This document shows positions 25,061 to 34,416 of a DNA stretch of 64,000 bases, piece after piece. Source of the stretch: Cryobacterium sp. (lineage in GTDB: Bacteria; Actinomycetota; Actinomycetes; Actinomycetales; Microbacteriaceae). The notes under the pieces are model-generated. The model did not search any database. It was not told the DNA's origin and saw nothing but the letters and a program-made list of their open reading frames with translations. The stretch lies in NCBI GenBank assembly GCA_019639015.1, contig JAHBSS010000003.1, positions 18,791 through 82,790 on the forward strand, given 5' to 3'. How positions within the stretch are numbered: position 1 is the first letter of the stretch; each line of letters begins with the position of its first letter. Position numbers and translations under genes: made by a program.

Positions 25061-25555
25061 ATGCCAGAACTGCTAGTGGGCATAGTCATGGGTTCCGACT
25101 CAGACTGGTCAGTAATGCAGGAAGCCGCTGCTGCGTTGAAACAGTTTGAGGTTCCATTCGAAGTCGAAGTGCTTTCGGCGCACCGCACACCGGAGCGGAT
25201 GATCGAGTGGGGTAAATCTGCGGCCTCACGTGGCTTGCGTTGTGTTATTGCTGGAGCCGGTGGCGCAGCGCACCTTCCCGGAATGCTCGCATCGGTTACT
25301 GTGCTACCAGTCATTGGCGTGCCGGTCCCGTTGGCAAAGCTTGACGGTCTCGATTCGTTGCTGTCAATCGTCCAAATGCCAGCAGGAGTGCCTGTTGCAA
25401 CTGTGTCTATTGGTGGTGCAAAGAACGCTGGGATCCTTGCCGTTCGCATCCTCGCAACATCCGATACGGCGCTTGCAATCAAGCTCGAATCCTTTGCGAA
25501 AGAGCTACAGGCTTCGGTTGAAGCGAAAAATGCTGCATTGAAGTCGGGACTGTGA
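25061..25555 (+). CDS. purE: 5-(carboxyamino)imidazole ribonucleotide mutase
   Basis: 164 residues, class I PurE, which moves the carboxyl of the PurK product to carbon 4. Seen: [13 protein letters not shown] at the start, [10 protein letters not shown] (near 41) and [15 protein letters not shown] (near 69). The ATG at 25061 is preferred because the conserved sheet begins right after it; an in-frame TTG at 25040 that overlaps purK is possible. The stop overlaps the following LCP gene (GTGA). Confidence 0.94.
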   Translation: MPELLVGIVMGSDSDWSVMQEAAAALKQFEVPFEVEVLSAHRTPERMIEWGKSAASRGLRCVIAGAGGAAHLPGMLASVTVLPVIGVPVPLAKLDGLDSLLSIVQMPAGVPVATVSIGGAKNAGILAVRILATSDTALAIKLESFAKELQASVEAKNAALKSGL

Positions 25556-26895
25556 GTAGACCGAGCCCGATCCGTAATCCGGATTTCTCTTCCCCGAAAG
25601 TCATGACGAAAAGAGCTTGGTGGCTCGTCATCCTGAACCTAATTCTTCCGGGAAGCGCGCAGCTAATCGCGGGAAATCGCTTCATTGGCAAGGTTGGCAT
25701 TTGGGCAACCCTTGGAGCATTGATTGCAATAGGGCTTGGGTTGCTGATCAATTGGATTTCGCCAGCGACGATGATCGGCCTTCTAACAAATCCGATGAGC
25801 CTCACGGTGCTTCAATCGGTCTTGATCGCCTATTGCATCTTGTGGGTAGTTCTCACGCTCGACACCTTGAGACTCGTGAGAATCGTGAAACTTTGGCCAA
25901 GCGCAAGATGGGCGGTTTCGATTCTTGCGATAACGGGGCTTGTCATTGGACTTGGCGGTGCCGGTTACGCTGCAACGGTTGCCGGCAGCGCGCGCGGGGC
26001 AATATTGAAGATCTTTGAAAGTCAAAAACAAATAGAGCCACCCGTCGACGGGCGCTACAACATCCTGCTGCTTGGAGGGGATGCCGGACCAGATCGTTTG
26101 GGGCTTCGACCTGACAGCATTTCCGTTGCAAGTATCGACGCGAAGACTGGTCAGCTTGTGTTGATCGGAGTGCCGAGAAATACGGAACGTGCGACTTTCG
26201 CAAAAGGTTCACCGTTGTACGGGCCCTTCCCGAACGGTTACGACTGTGGTGACCTTTGTCTTATCAGTTACCTTTACACCTACGGTCAGGAGCATCCCGA
26301 GCTGTACCCAAATGCCGTAAAAGAAGGTTCGCAACCGGGCATTGAGGCGATGCGCGACGCCGTTGAGGGGCTACTCGGTTTGAAGCTCCAATACTTTGTG
26401 CTCATCGACATGCAAGGCTTTGCGGATTTAATCGACGCTTTGGGCGGAATAACTTTGGATGTCCCACAACGAACCCCGCTAGCTGCAGCAATTCCCGGAT
26501 CGAAACCGTTTGGTTGGGTTGAAGCTGGCACTCAACACCTGAACGGTGAAACAGCGCTTTGGTACTCACGCTCGCGCTATGAAAGCACGGATTATTCCCG
26601 AATGAGCAGACAGCGAGACGTGCAAGAAGCAATTCTGAGACAGTTCACTCCGCAAAATGTGATCTTGCGATTCCAAGCTGTGGCCGCCGCGGGAACGCAA
26701 GTGGTAAAGACAGACATTCCGGCGACGATGCTTGGACCGCTTGGGGATTTGTCGATCAAGGCAAAGAAGTTGCCGGTAACGAGACTCGAATTGGTGCCAG
26801 AAGAGTTCAATCCTGCTTATCCGGATCTTAAAAAGATCTCTGCGGCAATCAAGGACGCTTTCAACCCGAAAGCTACCTCGAAGCCAACTCCTTGA
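25552..26895 (+). CDS. LCP (LytR-CpsA-Psr) family cell-wall glycopolymer ligase
   Basis: 447 residues. A basic N-terminus and about four membrane segments (about 20-150) precede the extracytoplasmic LCP domain (about 165-380). It has [21 protein letters not shown], where the arginines and aspartates bind the pyrophosphate-lipid donor, [21 protein letters not shown] and ALWYSRSRY with [18 protein letters not shown] enzymes attach glycopolymers from undecaprenyl-pyrophosphate carriers to peptidoglycan, the expected last step for the polymer built by the locus that follows. GTG start overlapping the purE stop. Confidence 0.9.
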   Translation: MSRPSPIRNPDFSSPKVMTKRAWWLVILNLILPGSAQLIAGNRFIGKVGIWATLGALIAIGLGLLINWISPATMIGLLTNPMSLTVLQSVLIAYCILWVVLTLDTLRLVRIVKLWPSARWAVSILAITGLVIGLGGAGYAATVAGSARGAILKIFESQKQIEPPVDGRYNILLLGGDAGPDRLGLRPDSISVASIDAKTGQLVLIGVPRNTERATFAKGSPLYGPFPNGYDCGDLCLISYLYTYGQEHPELYPNAVKEGSQPGIEAMRDAVEGLLGLKLQYFVLIDMQGFADLIDALGGITLDVPQRTPLAAAIPGSKPFGWVEAGTQHLNGETALWYSRSRYESTDYSRMSRQRDVQEAILRQFTPQNVILRFQAVAAAGTQVVKTDIPATMLGPLGDLSIKAKKLPVTRLELVPEEFNPAYPDLKKISAAIKDAFNPKATSKPTP

Positions 26896-26939
26896 CGTCT
26901 GCACTTTAGTCCGTCTAGGTATAGCGGCTAAAGGTCAGT

Positions 26940-27797
26940 TCAAGCCTGATCGAATAGGCCGCGTTGGCTAGCTTCAATCAGTGCTAACCGCCAGTCGCGC
27001 AATGGTGGAAGCCCGGCTTGGTTCCAATGATCGTGACCGAGCACTGAATATGCAGGTCGCGGGGCGGGTCGCACAAACTGGTCACTAGTTGTTGGTTTAA
27101 CTCTGTTCGGGTCCAATCCAGCAACTTCGAACACTGCTTTGGCGAATTCGAACCAACTCGCCTGACCACTGTTTGTCGCGTGATAGATACCGGGAGATAA
27201 ATTCTGGTCGAGTGCAAGTACTATCTGGCGGGCAACATCCGCAGTCCATGTCGGTTGCCCCAACTGATCGTCTACAACGTTTACGGTTTCAGTTTGCCGA
27301 GCGAGTCGAACCATGGTCTTCGCGAAGTTTGGGCCGTGAGCGCCGTAAAGCCAAGCTGTTCGAACGATGTATGTCGAAGGCGGACCATATTTGAGCACTA
27401 GTCGCTCGCCTTCCGCTTTCGTGCGGCCATACGCCGAGACGGGATTAGTTGGAGCATCCTCGGAATAGGGGGTAGTTGCTGTGCCGTCAAACACGTAATC
27501 CGTCGAAATGTGCACGAGTTTCGCCCCGTTATTCGCTGCCGCCTCGGCAAGGTTTGCCGCCCCAGTTGCGTTGATGGCAAGGGCGGCGTCCTCGTGCTCT
27601 TCAGCGTCATCGACCTTCGTGTATGCCGCGCAATTTATTACAACGTCGTGGCCCTCAACCGCGAGGTTCACCGCATCCGGATCGGTCACATCGAGTTGGC
27701 GCCGATCAAGAGCAGTGACATCGCGTCCAGTTAGCGCCAACTGGATGTCGTGACCGAGCATCCCAGAAGCACCCGTTACTAAATATCTGCCGTTCAC
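26940..27797 (-). CDS. rfbD: dTDP-4-dehydrorhamnose reductase
   Basis: 285 residues of the short-chain/extended reductase fold: N-terminal GASGMLGHDIQLAL, STDYVFDG, catalytic YGRTKAEGERLV (Y and K), RTAWLYGAHGPNFAKTM. It makes dTDP-L-rhamnose by reducing the 4-keto sugar with NAD(P)H. The GTG lies 1 nt behind the stop of the VapC-like toxin gene, so rfbD is transcribed with the toxin-antitoxin pair or through it from rfbB. Convergent with the LCP gene. Confidence 0.95.
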   Translation of the reverse strand: MNGRYLVTGASGMLGHDIQLALTGRDVTALDRRQLDVTDPDAVNLAVEGHDVVINCAAYTKVDDAEEHEDAALAINATGAANLAEAAANNGAKLVHISTDYVFDGTATTPYSEDAPTNPVSAYGRTKAEGERLVLKYGPPSTYIVRTAWLYGAHGPNFAKTMVRLARQTETVNVVDDQLGQPTWTADVARQIVLALDQNLSPGIYHATNSGQASWFEFAKAVFEVAGLDPNRVKPTTSDQFVRPAPRPAYSVLGHDHWNQAGLPPLRDWRLALIEASQRGLFDQA

Positions 27798-27798
27798 G

Positions 27799-28212
27799 TC
27801 AAACCTTTATGACAGTCAAGTCGCAGAGATCGGCAATAACTTCAAAGTCGTCGACTTGAGTTATCACCGGGAGGCTATTTGCAAGGGCAATGGCAGCTAT
27901 CCAAAGATCGTTCACGTTTGGACGCCTTCCCGCAAGAGAAACAACGTAACGTAATTCCCCCCAGCGGTTGGCAACTTGTGAATCAACGGGGAGCATTGAA
28001 AACCCGGCCAAGGACTCAATTGTTTCGATCCGTATAGCTCGAACTTCTGGTGATTTCGCAGCGAGAACTCCGGCAAGAAGTTCGCCTCTAGTGATAACGC
28101 TTACGAACAGTTCAACTGGCAATGCGCCAAAGTCAAGCTCGCGATGTTGTTCTAGGGCAACGAAAACACTTGTGTCCAACAGGCCCTGAAGATTGGGCAA
28201 CGTTTTTGTCAC
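27799..28212 (-). CDS. PIN-domain toxin (VapC-like)
   Basis: 137 residues. PIN-domain RNases use a cluster of acidic residues to cut RNA. Seen: LLDTSVFVALEQ (first aspartate), VITRGELLAGVLAA (glutamate near 45), and NVNDLWIAAIALANSLPVITQVDDF (aspartates near 101 and 122). The GTG overlaps the antitoxin stop (GTGA), the usual coupled order antitoxin-toxin. All expected acidic positions are present, so the toxin should be active. It is inserted between rfbB and rfbD in the same orientation. Confidence 0.88.
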   Translation of the reverse strand: MTKTLPNLQGLLDTSVFVALEQHRELDFGALPVELFVSVITRGELLAGVLAAKSPEVRAIRIETIESLAGFSMLPVDSQVANRWGELRYVVSLAGRRPNVNDLWIAAIALANSLPVITQVDDFEVIADLCDLTVIKV

Positions 28213-28460
28213 TGGATTGGCCCTAGGTCGTCAGTGGTGTCATCCCAAAGGTCGTGAGGGTGTGGTTCAGAAACAACTCGAGCAGGACGCATTGCCATGA
28301 GGTCGGCGGTGGTCAAGAACTCGCGCTTGCCTGTTTGGATCGCAACCAGTTTGGCTGCAGCAACTCCGTTAACTGTGATCGTGATGTCCTCACCGAGCCT
28401 GGCGCGTTCGATCACAGCTGCAGTATTGTTTCGCAATTCGCGCACCGGGACTAGTGACAT
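28209..28460 (-). CDS. Phd/YefM-family antitoxin
   Basis: 83 residues from the ATG at 28458-28460. VPVRELRNNTAAVIERARLG followed by EDITITVNGVAAAKLVAI is the DNA-binding fold of the Phd/YefM type; the C-terminal half (PHPHDLWDDTTDDLGP) is the acidic toxin-binding tail. A longer frame to 28538 would overlap rfbB and was rejected because TACAAT stands 6 nt before this ATG. It should neutralise the PIN toxin and repress its own promoter. Confidence 0.85.
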   Translation of the reverse strand: MSLVPVRELRNNTAAVIERARLGEDITITVNGVAAAKLVAIQTGKREFLTTADLMAMRPARVVSEPHPHDLWDDTTDDLGPIQ

Positions 28461-28466
28461 GACAGC

Positions 28467-28506
28467 ATTGTAGCAAGGTGTAGCTGAATGTAGCACGGTG
28501 GCTACA
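28467..28506 (-). promoter_or_regulatory. Promoter and phased operator-like repeats of the toxin-antitoxin pair
   Basis: TACAAT at 28467-28472 is a good -10, 6 nt before the antitoxin ATG. Upstream, three 10-bp direct repeats of plus-strand form TAGCNNNNTG occupy 28471-28480, 28481-28490 and 28491-28500, followed by the inverted GCTACA (28501-28506). One helical turn per repeat suggests a cooperative binding site for the antitoxin. The last repeat touches the rfbB stop codon. Confidence 0.6.
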
Positions 28507-29485
28507 GGGCGGCTCGTTCTTTTAGTGGCTCCCACCACGCTCGGTTATCGCGGTACCACTGCACGACATCCGCAAGCCCCTGCTCAAACGGTACTTGCGG
28601 TGCATAGCCGAGCTCGGTGCTGATCCTTGCGATATCAACCGAGTATCGCAAGTCATGGCCTTTGCGATCCTCGACCTTGTCAACGAATGACCAATCTCGG
28701 CCGGTTGCCTCAAGGAGCATGCCGGTTAGTTCCCTATTTGTCAGTTCAGTTCCACCGCCGATGTTGTAAATCTCGCCGGCGCGACCCTTCGCCAACACGA
28801 GCGCGATCCCGCGACAGTGGTCGTCAACATGCAACCAGTCACGGATGTTATTTCCAGCCCCGTAAAGCGGCACATGCTTTCCGTCGATCAAGTTTGTAAC
28901 AAACAGCGGAATCAACTTTTCCGGAAAATGGTAAGGCCCGTAATTGTTTGAGCAGCGAGTTATCGACACGTTCAAGCCATGGGTTTTGAAATAACTTCTG
29001 GCTACGAGATCACTCGAAGCTTTCGAGGCAGAATAGGGCGAGTTCGGTTCGAGAATGTGGTCCTCGCGCCAAGAACCCTCGGAGATCGAGCCGTAAACCT
29101 CATCCGTTGAAACATGCACGAACTTTTTTACACCAGCTTTAAGGGAAGCATCCAAGAGTCGTTGAGTTCCAAGCACGTTCGTCTCGATGAAAATGGATGC
29201 GTCGCGCACCGAGCGGTCGACGTGCGACTCAGCTGCGAAATGTACGACGGCGTCGAAACCTGGAAGCAACGTTTCAAGCAGGCTCGAATCACGAATGTCT
29301 CCGTGTACAAAGGAGTACTTCGGTGACGCCTCGATGGGCGCAAGGTTCGCTAGATTTCCGGAGTAGGTAAGTGCGTCGAGCACGGTAACGCTCGCACCTT
29401 CAGTGCCGGGTAGTTCACCCAAAAGAGTCCGTCGAACGAAGTTGGATCCGATAAATCCGGCACCGCCGGTGACAAGCAGTTTCAA
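28502..29485 (-). CDS. rfbB: dTDP-glucose 4,6-dehydratase
   Basis: 327 residues from a TTG at 29483-29485, chosen because GGAGG stands 6 nt upstream and the sequence begins KLLVTGGAGFIGSNFVRR. It oxidises, dehydrates and re-reduces dTDP-glucose to the 4-keto-6-deoxy sugar. Seen: NAD-binding GGAGFIGS, STDEVYG (with the catalytic T, D and E), SPYSASKASSDLVARSY (catalytic Y-x-x-x-K) and RCSNNYGPYHFPEKLIPLFV. A longer frame exists but lacks an RBS and overlaps the upstream glycosyltransferase. The TTG overlaps that gene's stop (TTGA). Confidence 0.95.
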   Translation of the reverse strand: MKLLVTGGAGFIGSNFVRRTLLGELPGTEGASVTVLDALTYSGNLANLAPIEASPKYSFVHGDIRDSSLLETLLPGFDAVVHFAAESHVDRSVRDASIFIETNVLGTQRLLDASLKAGVKKFVHVSTDEVYGSISEGSWREDHILEPNSPYSASKASSDLVARSYFKTHGLNVSITRCSNNYGPYHFPEKLIPLFVTNLIDGKHVPLYGAGNNIRDWLHVDDHCRGIALVLAKGRAGEIYNIGGGTELTNRELTGMLLEATGRDWSFVDKVEDRKGHDLRYSVDIARISTELGYAPQVPFEQGLADVVQWYRDNRAWWEPLKERAAL

Positions 29486-30393
29486 TCCGATCCTCCAGAT
29501 TTTCGAACGCGATTCGACAGTACCTTTGAGCGAATATTCAGTCCGGTCGTTAGAGCGATTCGCAGCGGCCAAAGCACCGGGCCGGAATACTTTTTACTCA
29601 AGAAACGCTTGGCGCTCTTGTGGTGCTCAGCAATCATTTTCGCAGATGCACTAATGCTTGAAGTCGTCGAGTGCGCTCCGGAGTGGGTGACTTTTGCGGT
29701 CGGCTCGTAGCGGTTGATATACCCTCGCTTACCTAATCTGTAGCCAAGGTCGACGTCTTCGAAGTACATGAAATAGCCTTCGTCGAACCCGCCAATTTCA
29801 TCAAACGCGCTTCTACGAACTAGCAAGCAAGAGCCAGAAAGCCAGCCTGTGTCTCTTGCCACTTGATCGTCATCTGAGTCGATTCTGTAGCGCCTGCTCC
29901 ACGGGTTCTTGGGCCAAATATTTACAAACATTGCGTGCCCGACACCCGTGCGAATTGACGGCACGGCTCGCGCTGACGGGTAGATCGAACCGTCTTCGTT
30001 GAAAACCGCTGGCCCTATCGCCGCAATTCGTTCGTCCTGGCTAGCAACCGCAATCAATCGATCTATTGATCCGGTTCCTAAAGTCACGTCAGGATTGCTG
30101 ATTAATACCCACTCGATTTGTTTTGGCAACGCAGCAACTGCCTGATTGCTTGCACCGCCATATCCGAGGTTTCGCGTCATCGCGAGATAAATTGCTCCTG
30201 CGGTTTTAGCGATCCTTGCGACCGAGCCGCTCGTCGGCAAATTGTCGGCGATTACTGTGACGGCTGATTGGCTTGAGGCCGCCGGTACCGAAGCGAGAAA
30301 GGCGGGTAGAACTGACTCGGAGCCGTAACTAACTGTTACCACCCCGAGGCGTCCATTAGGTTTCTCGCCCCCAGAATTCGCCATAATGCGCAC
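29482..30393 (-). CDS. Family 2 glycosyltransferase, rhamnosyltransferase (WbbL-like)
   Basis: 303 residues. GT-A fold: VVTVSYGSESVLPAFLAS at the start, VLISNPDVTLG (the D-x-D-like metal/nucleotide site near 98), DTGWLSGSCLLVRRSAFDEI and FMYFEDVDLGYRLGKRGY (the ED catalytic base near 205). This pattern fits rhamnosyltransferases such as mycobacterial WbbL, and the dTDP-rhamnose gene rfbB follows directly with overlap. Activity as rhamnosyl donor enzyme is therefore likely but unproven. Start GTG at 30393 or ATG at 30384. Confidence 0.85.
   Translation of the reverse strand: MRIMANSGGEKPNGRLGVVTVSYGSESVLPAFLASVPAASSQSAVTVIADNLPTSGSVARIAKTAGAIYLAMTRNLGYGGASNQAVAALPKQIEWVLISNPDVTLGTGSIDRLIAVASQDERIAAIGPAVFNEDGSIYPSARAVPSIRTGVGHAMFVNIWPKNPWSRRYRIDSDDDQVARDTGWLSGSCLLVRRSAFDEIGGFDEGYFMYFEDVDLGYRLGKRGYINRYEPTAKVTHSGAHSTTSSISASAKMIAEHHKSAKRFLSKKYSGPVLWPLRIALTTGLNIRSKVLSNRVRKSGGSD
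29492..29496 (-). promoter_or_regulatory. Shine-Dalgarno site for the TTG start of rfbB
   Basis: GGAGG on the minus strand with a 6-nt spacer to TTG, located within the 3' end of the glycosyltransferase gene. This decides the start of rfbB. Confidence 0.75.
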
Positions 30394-30433
30394 AATCTTA
30401 GTTCGCCGAGGTTCCTTGGGCTGAATGCTTGCC

Positions 30434-30439
30434 TAGACT
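30434..30439 (+). promoter_or_regulatory. Putative -10 box of the glycosyltransferase at 30447
   Basis: TAGACT with 7 nt to the GTG at 30447. The same hexamer and spacing precede the Wzx-like gene at 57913. It supports that GTG as the start. Confidence 0.35.
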
Positions 30440-30446
30440 TGCCCTC

Positions 30447-31463
30447 GTGCGGATGCCAAATCCAGACCATAGTTCGACATCCGAGAATCCGACAAAGATC
30501 TCGGTAGCGTTGTGCACGTTCAACGGTGAAAAGTACCTGAAGGAACAACTCGAAAGCATTGTCAAGCAGTCCCGTCCAGTAGATGAGATAGTCGTCTCAG
30601 ACGATGGATCAACCGATCGAACCCTCGAAATCGTCAAGATTCTTGCCAAGGCGAACCCTCAAATTAGTTGGAACATTCTTGAATCGAAAAGCTCGCTGGG
30701 TGTCACGGCAAACTTTGAACGGGCCATTTCGAATACGACTGGAAACTTCATTCTGCTTTCGGATCAAGACGACATTTGGCGAATCGATCGAGTGGCGGTT
30801 TCAATGATGGCGTTCGAACGGGACCCGCAAACATTGCTGTTTCACAGTGATGCGCGACTTGTAGATAGTCAAGGATCAGCTATCGGCGGCACGTTGTTCA
30901 AAGCGATTGGCTATTCGCGTAAAGAGCGTGGCTTAGTTAGCCGCGGGAAGGCACTAACGGTTCTGCTAAGAAGAAACACCGTTACCGGTGCCACAACCGC
31001 ATTTAAAAGGGAACTGTTTGAGCTTGCGAAACCGTTCCCTCCCAGTTGGGTTCACGACGAGTGGTTAACAATGTTCGCCGCAATTTTTGGGCGAATTGAG
31101 TCGTCCTTAGAAGGCTTGATCGATTATCGGCAACACGATTCCAATCAAATAGGCGCAGCGGCACCGACGATTTCTGGACGCGTGCAAAAACTAGTCGAAT
31201 CGCGAAGCAAGCGAAACGCACGGCTACTCGCGAGAGCGACAGATCTCGCAAATCGGATCAACTCACTCGGCAAGGATGTTTCGCAAGAAGTGCATCGACT
31301 TGTTGCCGGCAAATTGGAACATGAACAGTTTCGAAGCGCCCTGCCCAACTCGCGATTTAAACGAATAATCCCGATCAAGTTCGAGGCGTTGCGGGGCAGG
31401 TATTCAAGATTCGGACGGGCTCGTTTTGATATCCCGAGAGACTTGTTACAACCGCCGGACTAG
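30447..31463 (+). CDS. Family 2 glycosyltransferase
   Basis: About 338 residues. GT-A domain: KISVALCTFNGEKYLKEQL, VSDDGSTDRT, LLSDQDDIWR and HDEWLTMFAA match the rhamnosyl/galactosyltransferase group that contains the second metal site DQDD. The C-terminal about 100 residues are basic and helical and probably lie on the membrane. Start GTG 30447 or ATG 30453, both in frame; the -10-like box favours the GTG. It is divergent from the WbbL-like gene with a gap of about 50 bp. Sugar specificity unknown. Confidence 0.83.
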   Translation: MRMPNPDHSSTSENPTKISVALCTFNGEKYLKEQLESIVKQSRPVDEIVVSDDGSTDRTLEIVKILAKANPQISWNILESKSSLGVTANFERAISNTTGNFILLSDQDDIWRIDRVAVSMMAFERDPQTLLFHSDARLVDSQGSAIGGTLFKAIGYSRKERGLVSRGKALTVLLRRNTVTGATTAFKRELFELAKPFPPSWVHDEWLTMFAAIFGRIESSLEGLIDYRQHDSNQIGAAAPTISGRVQKLVESRSKRNARLLARATDLANRINSLGKDVSQEVHRLVAGKLEHEQFRSALPNSRFKRIIPIKFEALRGRYSRFGRARFDIPRDLLQPPD

Positions 31464-31521
31464 CCCTAGGTTCAACTTCTTAGCAGAGGCCCGTTTCAGC
31501 GATTCTTTTCGCACGCACCGG

Positions 31522-31527
31522 TAGGCT
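31522..31527 (+). promoter_or_regulatory. Putative -10 box of the rfbC-rfbA operon
   Basis: TAGGCT followed by 6 nt and the GTG of rfbC at 31534. The intervening CAAGGG could also serve as a weak RBS. Confidence 0.4.
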
Positions 31528-31533
31528 CAAGGG

Positions 31534-32148
31534 GTGCAGATTCGAGAGCTTTCCATACCGGATTCCTTCGAGGTGACACCCACCCAACACGCGGACGACC
31601 GTGGCGTGTTCTTGGAGTGGTATCGGTTCGACAAGCTCGAGGAACACCTCGGGCATCCGCTCACTCTTCGCCAAGCCAACACTTCTGTGTCAAGAAGGGC
31701 AGTAGTGCGCGGCATCCATTTCGCTGACGTCCCACTCGGGCAAGCCAAGTACGTCACCGTGAATTCTGGCGCAATTTTGGACTTCATCATTGACATCAGA
31801 GTTGGTTCTGAAACTTTCGGCAAATGGGAAAGCGTCTTGCTAGATGACGTTGACCGCAAGGCTGTCTATTTGGCGGAAGGGTTAGGTCATTTATTTCTCG
31901 CCCTTTCGGACAAAGCGACGGTAAGTTATCTTGTTTCTGATATTTACCGACCGGGCGCAGAACACGGGGTTAATCCGCTGGATGTCGAGATCGGCTTGAA
32001 GTTTCCCATCGATGAGGGCGACCTAATTTTCTCGGATAAGGATAAAGTCGCACCAAGTTTGAGCGAGGCGAAATCTAGGGGACTGCTTCCGACTTTCGAT
32101 GCTTGCCGCGATTTCTATGCTTCTTTAAATAGGGAGGCGAACAAGTGA
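31534..32148 (+). CDS. rfbC: dTDP-4-dehydrorhamnose 3,5-epimerase
   Basis: 204 residues of the RmlC cupin fold: IREL then [30 protein letters not shown] (substrate phosphate and catalytic histidine region, about 48-67), [19 protein letters not shown], and [26 protein letters not shown]. It epimerises C3 and C5 of dTDP-4-keto-6-deoxyglucose. The usual RG-hydrophobic-HY reads RGIHF. GTG start; its stop overlaps rfbA (GTGA). With rfbA here and rfbB/rfbD at 27-29.5 kb the rhamnose pathway is complete. Confidence 0.92.
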   Translation: MQIRELSIPDSFEVTPTQHADDRGVFLEWYRFDKLEEHLGHPLTLRQANTSVSRRAVVRGIHFADVPLGQAKYVTVNSGAILDFIIDIRVGSETFGKWESVLLDDVDRKAVYLAEGLGHLFLALSDKATVSYLVSDIYRPGAEHGVNPLDVEIGLKFPIDEGDLIFSDKDKVAPSLSEAKSRGLLPTFDACRDFYASLNREANK

Positions 32149-33014
32149 AGGGGATCATCCTGGCCGGGGGTACCGGTACAAGACTCTGGCCGATTACAAA
32201 AGGCGTATCAAAACAACTCATTCCGGTTTATGACAAGCCGATGATTTACTACCCGTTGTCGACTCTCATGCTCGCGGGAATTCGAGAAATCCTGATCATT
32301 ACGACAACGGATGACTTGCCACAATTTCAAAGACTTCTTGGCGACGGTAGTGCCATTGGACTCGACTTAAGTTACGCGATCCAACCCAGTCCAGATGGCT
32401 TGGCGCAAGCGTTCATAATTGGGGAGCAGTTCATTGGTGACTCGAAAGTGGCCCTGATTCTTGGCGACAACATTTTCCATGGAGTCGGACTCGGTTCGAG
32501 CTTGAACCAAAACACCGACGTTGAAGGCGCGGTAATTTTCGCCTACCAAGTTTCGAATCCAAAGGCCTATGGGGTCGTGGAATTTGACTCAAGTTTGAAA
32601 GCAGTCTCGATTGAGGAAAAGCCGGAAAACCCAAAGAGCCGGTTTGCTGTCCCGGGACTCTATTTTTATGACAACTCAGTCATCGAGATAGCGAAATCCA
32701 TCAAACCCAGCGCTCGCGGTGAACTGGAAATCACCGCGGTAAACGAGCACTATTTGCGCGAGGGACTCTTGAATGTGCAGGTTCTTGACCGTGGCACGGC
32801 GTGGCTTGACACCGGCACTTTCGAATCAATGATTCAAGCGACCGAATTCGTGAAAGTCGTCGAGCAGCGTCAAGGTTTCAAGATCGGTTGTATCGAAGAA
32901 ATTGCTTGGCGAGCCGGCTGGATTAGTGATACTCAATTACGATCGCTCGCAGAGCCTCTTATTAAGAGCGGGTACGGAAATTACCTTGTCGAGTTGCTAG
33001 CTCAGAAACCATGA
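32145..33014 (+). CDS. rfbA: Glucose-1-phosphate thymidylyltransferase
   Basis: 289 residues, the family's normal length. Joins dTTP and glucose-1-phosphate to dTDP-glucose. Seen: [20 protein letters not shown] (nucleotide loop), [27 protein letters not shown] (metal aspartate), EEKPENPKS and [16 protein letters not shown] start overlapping the rfbC stop, and its own stop overlaps the next glycosyltransferase (ATGA), so translation is coupled through three genes. Confidence 0.96.
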   Translation: MKGIILAGGTGTRLWPITKGVSKQLIPVYDKPMIYYPLSTLMLAGIREILIITTTDDLPQFQRLLGDGSAIGLDLSYAIQPSPDGLAQAFIIGEQFIGDSKVALILGDNIFHGVGLGSSLNQNTDVEGAVIFAYQVSNPKAYGVVEFDSSLKAVSIEEKPENPKSRFAVPGLYFYDNSVIEIAKSIKPSARGELEITAVNEHYLREGLLNVQVLDRGTAWLDTGTFESMIQATEFVKVVEQRQGFKIGCIEEIAWRAGWISDTQLRSLAEPLIKSGYGNYLVELLAQKP

Positions 33015-34372
33015 CCAACGTCCTAGTCATAACTGGTGATCCGATCGGGTCCAGACTTGCTGGGCCCGCTATTCGGGCATGGAACATTTCGAAAGTACTT
33101 TCAGAATCAAACGATGTTGTTTTGCTAACCACGGGAAAGCTCGACGAGGCAATCGAAGCACCGTTTGGATTGCGGTATTTGCGGCCGGGAAGTGAGAGAG
33201 AGTTCTCTGCGCTTGAACAGTGGGCCGATGTGATCCTGTTTCAAGGCTACGCATTGGAACAATTCAAGACTCTAAGGGAATCCTCGAAAATTGTTGTTGC
33301 CGATATCTACGATCCCCTACAACTAGAAGTTCTCGAACAGGGTCGGTCACTTCCCAATGCTACTTGGGAGGTAAAAGTTGCCGAAGCAAGACGCGTCATG
33401 AATCAGCAATTGATTTTCGCGGACTATTTCTTGTGTTCATCTGAGAGGCAAAAACTCTTCTACATTGGTCAACTTGCTGCACTCGGCAGGTTGAACCCGC
33501 AGAACTACGGCGCCGACTCGAGTTTGAGTCAAATGATAGAGGTTGTTCCATTTGGTTTGGATGCTGTTCCGCCAAAAATGTCTCGGGATGCGATTCGCGA
33601 ACACGCCTCCAGAATTGGCCCTGACGACAAAATACTCATTTGGGGCGGGGGAATCTATGAATGGTTTGACCCGAAAACCCTAATTCGTGCGGTTGCAAAT
33701 CTTTCAAGCTCAGGGAAACATGTTTGCCTCTATTTTCTTGGCACAAAGCATCCCCGACTAGAACCGATGGGTATCGTCGCGGAGTCGATCGCGCTAGCCG
33801 AGGAGCTTGGCGTCTTGGATCAATCAGTTTTTTTCAATGAGAACTGGGTTGATTACAGGGAGAGAGCTGACTATTTGCTCGGTGCGAACGCTGGAGTAAG
33901 CACTCACTTTTCGAGTCTTGAAACAACGCTTTCGTTTCGAACGCGAATCCTCGACTACTTGTGGGCGGGGCTTCCAATGATCGTCACTGAGGGTGATGTC
34001 TTTAGCGAATTGGTTAAGAAAGAAGAGATGGGTCAAGTCGTCAAGGAGGGTGATGTACTTGGCCTTTCGAAAGCGATTGAGTCAGTCTTGTATGACGAAG
34101 AATTGGTCGCTCGTTTTCGAAAGAACGTTAAGCGTGTTCGAGAGCAGTATTTTTGGCCGACGGTGCTTCAGCCACTTGTGGACTTCGTCGGGTCCCCAAG
34201 ACATGCGCCCGACTTTGAAAACCGTAACAGAAGGAAGGTCAGTGAACTTGCCAAATCGCAACGCGCGTACGGTATTTGGCACAACATCCGAATGACCATT
34301 CACTACCTTAAAGTTTCGGGACCAAAGGCTACAGTTTCGAGAGTCTCACGGAAGCTCAAAGACAACCCTTGA
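33011..34372 (+). CDS. GT-B glycosyltransferase (family 4-like)
   Basis: 453 residues. Begins [20 protein letters not shown], typical of a group of actinobacterial GT4 enzymes. The C-terminal Rossmann domain has [18 protein letters not shown] (about 211), [12 protein letters not shown] and [16 protein letters not shown], then [18 protein letters not shown] (the E of the donor site). Retaining sugar transfer onto a lipid-linked glycan is the likely role; the sugar is unknown. The last about 60 residues are basic. It follows rfbA with a 4-bp overlap, which hints at rhamnose use. Confidence 0.83.
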   Translation: MTNVLVITGDPIGSRLAGPAIRAWNISKVLSESNDVVLLTTGKLDEAIEAPFGLRYLRPGSEREFSALEQWADVILFQGYALEQFKTLRESSKIVVADIYDPLQLEVLEQGRSLPNATWEVKVAEARRVMNQQLIFADYFLCSSERQKLFYIGQLAALGRLNPQNYGADSSLSQMIEVVPFGLDAVPPKMSRDAIREHASRIGPDDKILIWGGGIYEWFDPKTLIRAVANLSSSGKHVCLYFLGTKHPRLEPMGIVAESIALAEELGVLDQSVFFNENWVDYRERADYLLGANAGVSTHFSSLETTLSFRTRILDYLWAGLPMIVTEGDVFSELVKKEEMGQVVKEGDVLGLSKAIESVLYDEELVARFRKNVKRVREQYFWPTVLQPLVDFVGSPRHAPDFENRNRRKVSELAKSQRAYGIWHNIRMTIHYLKVSGPKATVSRVSRKLKDNP

Positions 34373-34402
34373 GTCGTCAGGGTTATCGGGATTACTGGCT
34401 AG

Positions 34403-34408
34403 TAGGCT
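34403..34408 (+). promoter_or_regulatory. Putative -10 box before the polyprenol-phosphate glycosyltransferase
   Basis: TAGGCT with 8 nt to the ATG at 34417. Same hexamer and distance as before the carboxylase alpha chain at 7199. Confidence 0.35.
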
Positions 34409-34416
34409 AAACGGCT

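Noticed and set aside
26896-26939. Terminator between LCP and rfbD genes
   Set aside because: The possible stem around TTTAGTCCG and GCGGCTAAA is imperfect and has no T-run, so it is too weak to call.
28461-28538. Longer antitoxin with 26 extra N-terminal residues
   Set aside because: The extension overlaps rfbB and the operator-like repeats, and the Phd fold starts directly after the ATG at 28460.
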